DNA of 11,959 nt from an uncultured Rikenellaceae bacterium (GTDB taxonomy: Bacteria > Bacteroidota > Bacteroidia > Bacteroidales > Rikenellaceae): the NCBI GenBank assembly GCA_947038135.1, contig CAMQVM010000027.1:1-11959 (forward strand). Direction: 5' to 3'. Positions 6,504 through 11,959 of this stretch are shown here, one piece after another. Every line of letters begins with the position of its first letter. The first letter of the stretch is position 1. A program made the translations under genes and the position numbers. The notes under the pieces were generated by a model. It saw only the letters and a list, made by a program, of their open reading frames with translations. It was not told where the DNA came from and searched no databases.

Positions 6504-7556
6504 ATGATAGATAAAACCAGAAAGATAGCAAAATTAATAAGTGTTATTGCTCTTAGAGAACAAGAGTGTAATTCAGATGTTTCTAAAAACTGTAAAGAGG
6601 AAGTGTTAACGAAAATCTACAATAACGTGAAAAAGGAGAGGTTAAGGTCGCTTAAGCGCAATTTATATGTAGCTGTAAGTTCGGTAGCGGCTGTTGTTGT
6701 ACTAGGGGTTGTTTCAATGTTAAGCTATAATAAGAGTGATGGTGAAGCAGGTATGTCTTATGAAAATATAATTGCTGCAACAGTTGTAAGTTATACAGAT
6801 AAGATTATAATCTTTAATGACGATTTTAATATGGAACTACCTGCTAATGCAACTATTGAGAATAGTATTAATGGCGATATCATTGTTGATGGATTAAAAA
6901 TTAATATTAAAACAGCCTCAAAGTATAGACAAATAGTTGTGCCTGAGGGCGAGATAGCTAAAGTGATTCTTTCTGATGGCTCTAAGGTTACTGTTAACTC
7001 TAACTCTAGGCTTATATATAACACTGAGATAGATAGCCTTAAGAGAGATGTGTATGTTATAGGAGAGGCACTTTTTGATATATATAAAAATGTCAATAGA
7101 CCATTTGCTGTTAAAACAAAACATTTTGATGTAAATGTTACAGGAACAAAATTTATTGTTAAATCAGATAGTTGCCAAACTAGTAGTGTCGCTCTAATTT
7201 CAGGAAGTGTAAATGTTAACATAGAAGGGAGTGAAAAACACGTAACGATGTCGCCAAACAATATATTAGTGCTAGATGGTAATCAACTAAAAGTAGAAGT
7301 AATAGATAATATGTCATATTACACTAGCTGGGTTGATCGATTAATAGAGTTTAAAATGGATGATTTAGGTCATGTGGTAAATTACATATCTAATTTCTAT
7401 AATATAGATGTTGTTGTTCCTGACAAGTATAAAAGTATAAAAATAACAGGAAAGTTAGATCTAAAAGAGGATGTAAATAAGGTTTTAAAAGTTGTCTCTA
7501 TCCTTGCAGGATTGGAGGTTGAGCAGAATAATAATATATATACTTTAAAACAGTAG
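6504..7556 (+). CDS. FecR-family anti-sigma factor (DUF4974-containing)
   Basis: Inner-membrane anti-sigma factor of 350 residues that holds the ECF sigma factor inactive until SusC signals ligand. A cytoplasmic N-terminus of about 52 residues is followed by a single transmembrane helix (about 53-74). A periplasmic FecR domain spans about 142-240, with the family's V-P-E-G-E ... L-S-D-G-S-K-V-T-V-N-S-N-S-R-L-I-Y and V-T-G-T-K-F-I-V segments. The C-terminal DUF4974 (about 280-348) contains the K-I-T-G-K-L-D-L segment and ends in Y-T-L-K-Q. That domain is thought to contact the STN domain of the SusC partner. The cytoplasmic part is shorter than the roughly 80 residues common in this group. The start is fixed by the lack of another Met before the membrane helix. 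SusC begins 114 nt downstream, probably in the same transcript. Confidence 0.94.
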   Translation: MIDKTRKIAKLISVIALREQECNSDVSKNCKEEVLTKIYNNVKKERLRSLKRNLYVAVSSVAAVVVLGVVSMLSYNKSDGEAGMSYENIIAATVVSYTDKIIIFNDDFNMELPANATIENSINGDIIVDGLKINIKTASKYRQIVVPEGEIAKVILSDGSKVTVNSNSRLIYNTEIDSLKRDVYVIGEALFDIYKNVNRPFAVKTKHFDVNVTGTKFIVKSDSCQTSSVALISGSVNVNIEGSEKHVTMSPNNILVLDGNQLKVEVIDNMSYYTSWVDRLIEFKMDDLGHVVNYISNFYNIDVVVPDKYKSIKITGKLDLKEDVNKVLKVVSILAGLEVEQNNNIYTLKQ

Positions 7557-7587
7557 TTGCCTATGGTTATATAAACGACAAAAAAAA

Positions 7588-7605
7588 GGCGACCAAAAGG
7601 TCGCC
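7588..7605. other. GC-rich hairpin in the FecR-SusC gap
   Basis: G-G-C-G-A-C-C (7588-7594), loop AAAA, G-G-T-C-G-C-C (7599-7605): a perfect 7-bp, GC-rich stem in otherwise AT-rich DNA. On the plus strand no T-tract follows. On the minus strand the stem is followed by eight Ts (complement of 7580-7587), so formally it is a leftward intrinsic terminator. In the plus-strand mRNA it would be a 5' hairpin ahead of SusC. Confidence 0.6.
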
Positions 7606-7626
7606 AGCAAAAAAATTAAAAATTAA

Positions 7627-7644
7627 ATGCAATTACAGTTGCAT
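7627..7644. repeat. Inverted repeat ATGCAA/TTGCAT in the SusC leader
   Basis: A perfect 6-bp inverted repeat with a 6-nt loop, ending 25 nt before the SusC ATG. It could be an operator-like palindrome or a small RNA hairpin controlling translation. Function is unknown. Confidence 0.4.
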
Positions 7645-7669
7645 ATACATTAATTAAAAAGCAAAAATA

Positions 7670-10600
7670 ATGAGAAAATTTGCATATTCCAAAATATATT
7701 TACACATTTTGAATTTTTGTGTATCTATGTCACTATCATTAACTATCGCAAATGCCGCTCCTGTGTATTCTAACTCACGATATGCCGAGAATGTAAAGTT
7801 GTCAGTTTCCATGAAAGATTCTTCTACTATTCTTGATCTATTTAAACAAATAGAGAATAAATCAGAGTTTGTAATCATATACAATGCAGAGGTTGTTGAT
7901 GTTAATACTAAGATAGAACTCAGTACAGTATCTAACAGCTCGATCGAAGTTATATTAAATAATGCTTTAGATCATACACCTTACACGTATACCATAGATG
8001 ATAGGCAAGTAACTATCTCGTTGGCTAATCGTGTTGAGTTAGATACTAAAGAGCAACGTAAAGTTACTGGCGTTGTTATGGATAACATGGGTAAAACTAT
8101 TACAGGAGCAACTATTGTTGTAAAAGGAACAGATGTAGCAGTTATATCAGCAGCAAAAGGTAATTTTGCTATACAAGCAAAAAAGTCTGATATATTAATT
8201 ATCTCTTTTATGGGTTATAAAACCTTGGAGGTATCTGCTGCTCAACCAGTGTTAAAGGTAACTTTAGACGATAATGCAATAATTGCTGAAGAGGTGGTTG
8301 TTATTGGTTATGGTACAATGAAAAAGAGTGATTTAACAGGTTCAATATCTGTTATATCAGGAGATAATATTGCTGATAGAGGAAATGTGTCTGTTGCACA
8401 ATCTCTGCAAGGTGCAGTATCTGGTGTAATGGTTACTCGTGATGGTAGCACCCCTGGCTCAGGAGGTACAATCAAGGTTCGTGGAGTAACATCAATCGGT
8501 AATAGCGACCCTTTGATTATCGTAGACGGTATATCGGTAGATAATATTGATCATGTCAATCCTGATGATATTGAGAGCTTGAATGTGTTGAAAGATGCAG
8601 CCTCTGCATCGATTTATGGTTCACGAGCAGCAGCAGGAGTATTATTGATCACCACAAAACGTGCGAAGGACAATAAAACATCTTTGCGTTACTCGTTTGA
8701 GATGGGGTTCAGCCAGCCAACAGATTTGCCACAGCAAGAGAGTGCAGTAGAGTATATGACAGCATATAACGAGATGCGCTGGAATGACTTAGGCAATAAA
8801 CCTGGTGATGAGTACTCTAACTACGAAAAATCTATTATTGATAACTATGATCAATTAAAGATTGAGGAGCCTAATAAATATTTTGATACAGATTGGAGAG
8901 ATTTGATATTTCAAGATAAAGCGGTTAGCAAATCTCATAATGTAAGTATACAGGGAGGTTCTAAATTCGTAAAATCAAATGCTTCTTTCAGCTATGATGA
9001 TATCAATAGCCTGCTTAGCACCAATAGATACCAGAAAATAACAAGTAGGTTCAACAATGATTTCACAATTAATGACTACATTAGTGCAACTGTTGATGTG
9101 AGTTATAAGCGCTCTATTGTTGATGAGTCTAGTTACAATCCATTAACCGAGATGGCTAAAGCTCCAGCTGTTTTTGGTGCTATGTGGTCAGATGGTCGTG
9201 TGGCAGATGGTAAGAGTGGCAACAATCCTTATGCCGCTTACAAATATGGAGGTATGAAGCAGGGGGTGTATGATAGGCTTGGTGGTAAGATTGGGTTAGA
9301 TATCAAACCTGTTAAAGGGTTGAAGTTGTCAGCAGTGCTTGCACCAACAATTAATTTCGATTACAGTAAAGATTTTCGTGAAAGTGTACCTGTTTTTTCT
9401 GCCGAAGATCCTTCAGAATCTATGGGTTATGTCGAGTGGTGTGACAAAACAATTTTAAAAGAGACAAGAAACAACAGTTATGAGCTAACAACTCAGTTTT
9501 TTGCCAACTACGACAAGACCTTCAATGGAAAGCACAACTTATCTATGATGATGGGGTATGAAAATTTCTATGCTAAGTATGAAATGCTAGGAGCATCAAG
9601 AGATCAATACCTTCTTGATAATTACCCATATCTAAACCTTGGACCATTAACATACCGTGATAACTCAGGGTCGGCTTATGAAAATGCTTATCGCTCTATC
9701 TTTGGTCGTATAGCATATAATTTCGAGAGTCGTTATTTGGTGCAAGTGAATGTTCGGTATGATGGTTCTTCACGTTTTCATGAAGATTACAGATGGGGGC
9801 TGTTTCCATCAATATCTCTTGGTTGGGTAGCGTCGCAAGAGGAGTTTATGAAGAGTCAAAATGTTATATCATACATGAAAGTTAGGGCATCTTATGGTAC
9901 ATTAGGTAATGAGCGAATAGGCAACTATCCATATCAAGCAACAATGAGCTTTGAAAACTCTCCTTTTTACCATGGAACAGATGTTGTAGCTGAGCAGGTG
10001 GCATATCAAGCACGTTATGCTATCCGTGATATCTCATGGGAAACAACAGAGTCTTATGATGTTGGTGTTGATATGAATTTCCTTGATAATAGGCTTAGGT
10101 TTTCGGGTGACTACTATCAAAAAAGGACAAAAGATATGTTGTTAGCTTTGGAGATTCCTGATTATGTAGGCTTTGCAAACCCTAATCAAAATACAGGAGT
10201 TATGTCTACCAAGGGTTTAGATATAGACTTAGGCTGGAACGATAGAGTTGGTGATTTTAACTACTCGGTATCGGTCAATTTCTCACATTTTGAATCTGTA
10301 ATGGGCGACCTTGGTGGTACTCAGTTTCTTGGAAGTCGTGTTAGAATGGCAGGTAGTGAGTTTGATGAGTGGTATGGCTACAAATCAGATGGGATATACC
10401 AAACACAAGCAGAGGTCGATGATTCAGCCGTTATATCTAGTGCAGTACGTCCTGGAGATGTTAAATATCAAGATATATCTGGACCTGATGGTGTGCCTGA
10501 TGGGAAAATTACCCCCGACTATGATCGTGTTTTGCTTGGTGGGTCTCTTCCTAAATATATGTATGGTGGTACAATTAAGTTAGGATATAAAGGAGTTGAT

Positions 10601-11032
10601 TTTGGAGTCTCATTTGAAGGTATTGGTAAAAGAATGACCTCTATGGCTTCAACGCTTGAATACAATTCAAATAATTGGGGAGGTTTTCCTACTGAAACTA
10701 CTGAAAATAACTGGAGTCACTATAACACATCTGAGCAGAATTTAGATGCTAAATATCCAAGATTAACCGAACCTAACAAAAAAGATAATCGCACAATGAG
10801 TGATTTTTGGTTGTTCAATGGAGGATATTTGCGTATCAAGAATATGACTTTAGGTTATACTATACCATCTAAATATACAAAAAAGCTTATGGTGAATAAT
10901 CTACGTGTTTATATAAGTGCAAATGATTTTCTTAGTATTGATAGGTATCCTGAAGGATATGATCCAGAATCAAGTAGATTTAAATATCCAATTATGTCTT
11001 CATTCCTTGGAGGAGTATCAATTACATTCTAA
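7670..11032 (+). CDS. SusC/RagA-family TonB-dependent transporter with STN signalling domain
   Basis: Outer-membrane importer of 1120 residues that moves glycan fragments into the periplasm using TonB energy and signals to the FecR anti-sigma. Domain order: signal peptide (about 1-29, A-N-A-A cleavage region); STN/secretin-TonB N-terminal domain (about 43-116), present only in transporters that signal to ECF systems; carboxypeptidase-regulatory-like beta-sandwich (about 131-203); TonB-box region E-E-V-V-V-I-G-Y-G-T (207-216) with the typical K-K-S-D-L-T-G-S-I-S start of the plug; plug domain (about 220-330, ending A-G-V-L-L-I-T-T-K); and a 22-stranded barrel to the C-terminal aromatic S-I-T-F, as required by the BAM machinery. 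The downstream SusD partner starts 34 nt later. Two hairpins precede the ATG. The ligand is probably a sulfated glycan, inferred from the neighbouring sulfatases. Confidence 0.97.
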   Translation: MRKFAYSKIYLHILNFCVSMSLSLTIANAAPVYSNSRYAENVKLSVSMKDSSTILDLFKQIENKSEFVIIYNAEVVDVNTKIELSTVSNSSIEVILNNALDHTPYTYTIDDRQVTISLANRVELDTKEQRKVTGVVMDNMGKTITGATIVVKGTDVAVISAAKGNFAIQAKKSDILIISFMGYKTLEVSAAQPVLKVTLDDNAIIAEEVVVIGYGTMKKSDLTGSISVISGDNIADRGNVSVAQSLQGAVSGVMVTRDGSTPGSGGTIKVRGVTSIGNSDPLIIVDGISVDNIDHVNPDDIESLNVLKDAASASIYGSRAAAGVLLITTKRAKDNKTSLRYSFEMGFSQPTDLPQQESAVEYMTAYNEMRWNDLGNKPGDEYSNYEKSIIDNYDQLKIEEPNKYFDTDWRDLIFQDKAVSKSHNVSIQGGSKFVKSNASFSYDDINSLLSTNRYQKITSRFNNDFTINDYISATVDVSYKRSIVDESSYNPLTEMAKAPAVFGAMWSDGRVADGKSGNNPYAAYKYGGMKQGVYDRLGGKIGLDIKPVKGLKLSAVLAPTINFDYSKDFRESVPVFSAEDPSESMGYVEWCDKTILKETRNNSYELTTQFFANYDKTFNGKHNLSMMMGYENFYAKYEMLGASRDQYLLDNYPYLNLGPLTYRDNSGSAYENAYRSIFGRIAYNFESRYLVQVNVRYDGSSRFHEDYRWGLFPSISLGWVASQEEFMKSQNVISYMKVRASYGTLGNERIGNYPYQATMSFENSPFYHGTDVVAEQVAYQARYAIRDISWETTESYDVGVDMNFLDNRLRFSGDYYQKRTKDMLLALEIPDYVGFANPNQNTGVMSTKGLDIDLGWNDRVGDFNYSVSVNFSHFESVMGDLGGTQFLGSRVRMAGSEFDEWYGYKSDGIYQTQAEVDDSAVISSAVRPGDVKYQDISGPDGVPDGKITPDYDRVLLGGSLPKYMYGGTIKLGYKGVDFGVSFEGIGKRMTSMASTLEYNSNNWGGFPTETTENNWSHYNTSEQNLDAKYPRLTEPNKKDNRTMSDFWLFNGGYLRIKNMTLGYTIPSKYTKKLMVNNLRVYISANDFLSIDRYPEGYDPESSRFKYPIMSSFLGGVSITF

Positions 11033-11065
11033 AGGTTTAAATTTGCTAATTAAAAAAATGTAAAT

Positions 11066-11959
11066 ATGAAAAAGATAATATCAATATGTATAATGTCGCT
11101 ATTTATTACAGTGTCGTGTAATAATGATACCAACTTGTATCCTTTATCAGAGGGAGCAGCTGAAAAATGGTACTCTAGCGAGTCGGAGATAGAGATGTCG
11201 CTTAAAGGTCTCTATAAAGAGGTGTTTTGGAATAATATTAATGATGAGCACTCTGATGATGTAATTCGTAGAGAGGCACTTAATGATATAATTGCAGGTA
11301 AAGTCAATAGTGAGTGGAGTGTTGCATCTAAATTATGGGAAAACTCATATACGATGATCGCTAGAGCAAATGCAATAATAGAATCGTTAGATAACAACCC
11401 TGCTTTGAAAGAGGTTATCGCTCCTGCGAAAATAGAGCAGTATAAGGCAGAAGCATTGTGGGCTAGAGCTGCACAATATGGAAATCTTGTAAATCATTTT
11501 GGAGATGTAGTTTATACTGAGAAGCAGCTAAGTATACAAGAGGCTTATGCAGTATTTCGCACACCAAAAGCTGATATTTTGGAGTGTGTATATCGTGATT
11601 TAGATATCGCAGGTGCTACTCTTCCTAAATCATACTCTGGCCTAACCGCAGCGAGAGCAACATCTAGCATGGCTTATGCTTATAAAGCTCGTATAGCGAT
11701 TAGAGATTGTAATTACAAGGTAGCTGCTGAGGCTGCTAAAAGTTGTATGGATCTAGGAGCGCATAAGCTGCATGGTGATTTTGCCGAGTATTTCAAGGTT
11801 TCAACTAAAAAATCAATAGAGAGTATACATGTTATACCACGCTCTTTAGAGCTTGAATATAAGTACTTTGTTAAGGATGTAACACCACGTAACCATGGTG
11901 GATGGGGCACATTAGCTCCAACTTATGAACTTGCAGCCTCTTTTTTATGTAGTGATGGA
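11066..11959 (+). CDS. SusD/RagB-family glycan-binding lipoprotein, partial
   Basis: Surface lipoprotein that caps the SusC barrel and binds the glycan. Translation from ATG 11066 is open to the last base, giving 298 residues where the family usually has about 500-600. The signal peptide ends in a lipobox with C18 (F-I-T-V-S-C-N-N-D), consistent with lipidation and surface export. SusD-typical helical segments are visible: A-R-A-N-A-I-I-E-S-L (about 99-108), then A-E-A-L-W-A-R-A-A-Q-Y-G-N-L-V-N-H-F-G-D (about 128-147), the TPR-like region that packs against SusC. Further helices around 200-227 match the next TPR repeat. It lies 33 nt after the SusC stop with no terminator between, so the two are co-transcribed. 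There is no alternative start before the lipobox with equal support. Confidence 0.95.
   Translation, partial: MKKIISICIMSLFITVSCNNDTNLYPLSEGAAEKWYSSESEIEMSLKGLYKEVFWNNINDEHSDDVIRREALNDIIAGKVNSEWSVASKLWENSYTMIARANAIIESLDNNPALKEVIAPAKIEQYKAEALWARAAQYGNLVNHFGDVVYTEKQLSIQEAYAVFRTPKADILECVYRDLDIAGATLPKSYSGLTAARATSSMAYAYKARIAIRDCNYKVAAEAAKSCMDLGAHKLHGDFAEYFKVSTKKSIESIHVIPRSLELEYKYFVKDVTPRNHGGWGTLAPTYELAASFLCSDG

Noticed and set aside
6791..7261. A 156-codon minus-strand open frame inside the FecR gene
   Set aside because: It is a shadow of the FecR frame with no start signal, no promoter box and no known motif.
7557..7669. A riboswitch in the SusC leader
   Set aside because: The gap is only 113 nt with two simple hairpins and no recognisable conserved aptamer core or anti-terminator arrangement.
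10311..10583. A plus-strand frame of about 90 codons nested inside the SusC gene
   Set aside because: It lies wholly within the barrel-coding region in another frame, with no independent support.

Overview
The window looks like a Bacteroidota (probably Bacteroidales) chromosome segment. It is visibly AT-rich. Several genes are preceded by the Bacteroidota housekeeping -7 box TAnnTTTG and lack strong Shine-Dalgarno sequences. It also carries an ECF sigma factor, a FecR-type anti-sigma factor and a SusC/SusD pair, which together are the hallmark of Bacteroidota glycan-uptake loci. I cannot name a species.

Layout: (1) Positions 1-954, minus strand: the N-terminal 318 residues of an exported Ser-type sulfatase, whose C-terminus lies outside the window. 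(2) Positions 955-1180: a divergent intergenic region. (3) Positions 1181-3812, plus strand: three apparently unrelated housekeeping or accessory genes. These are a maltose/galactoside-type sugar O-acetyltransferase, a small cysteine-rich C_GCAxxG_C_C family protein, and a short sodium:dicarboxylate/amino-acid symporter (SDF/DAACS) with unusual substrate-site residues. A perfect 20-bp-stem intrinsic terminator closes this block. (4) Position 4042 to the end of the window, plus strand: a glycan-utilisation locus of ECF sigma factor, second Ser-type sulfatase, FecR anti-sigma factor, SusC-like TonB-dependent transporter with an N-terminal STN signalling domain, and a SusD-like lipoprotein (N-terminal 298 residues only).

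How the locus probably works: SusD and SusC bind and import a glycan. The periplasmic STN domain of SusC reports occupancy to FecR in the inner membrane, and FecR releases the ECF sigma factor. The most interesting observation concerns the sigma factor's targets. A 31-bp sequence occurs twice, at 4742-4772 upstream of the sulfatase and at 6455-6485 immediately upstream of FecR. Both copies have the geometry of an ECF promoter: GTACTT, 16 nt, TCTTAA. No equally good copy precedes the sigma gene itself. This suggests that the sigma factor drives the sulfatase and, separately, the FecR-SusC-SusD operon. The sulfatase lies between sigma and anti-sigma and is flanked by these direct repeats, so it may be a module added to an older sigma/anti-sigma/SusCD locus. 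Two Ser-type sulfatases in the window point to a sulfated glycan, such as host mucin or glycosaminoglycan or an algal polysaccharide, but the actual substrate cannot be read from the sequence.

I saw no rRNA, tRNA, CRISPR array, transposase or phage gene. No wholly new system is evident. The ECF promoter pair, the SusC leader hairpins and the modified symporter are the items most worth checking.
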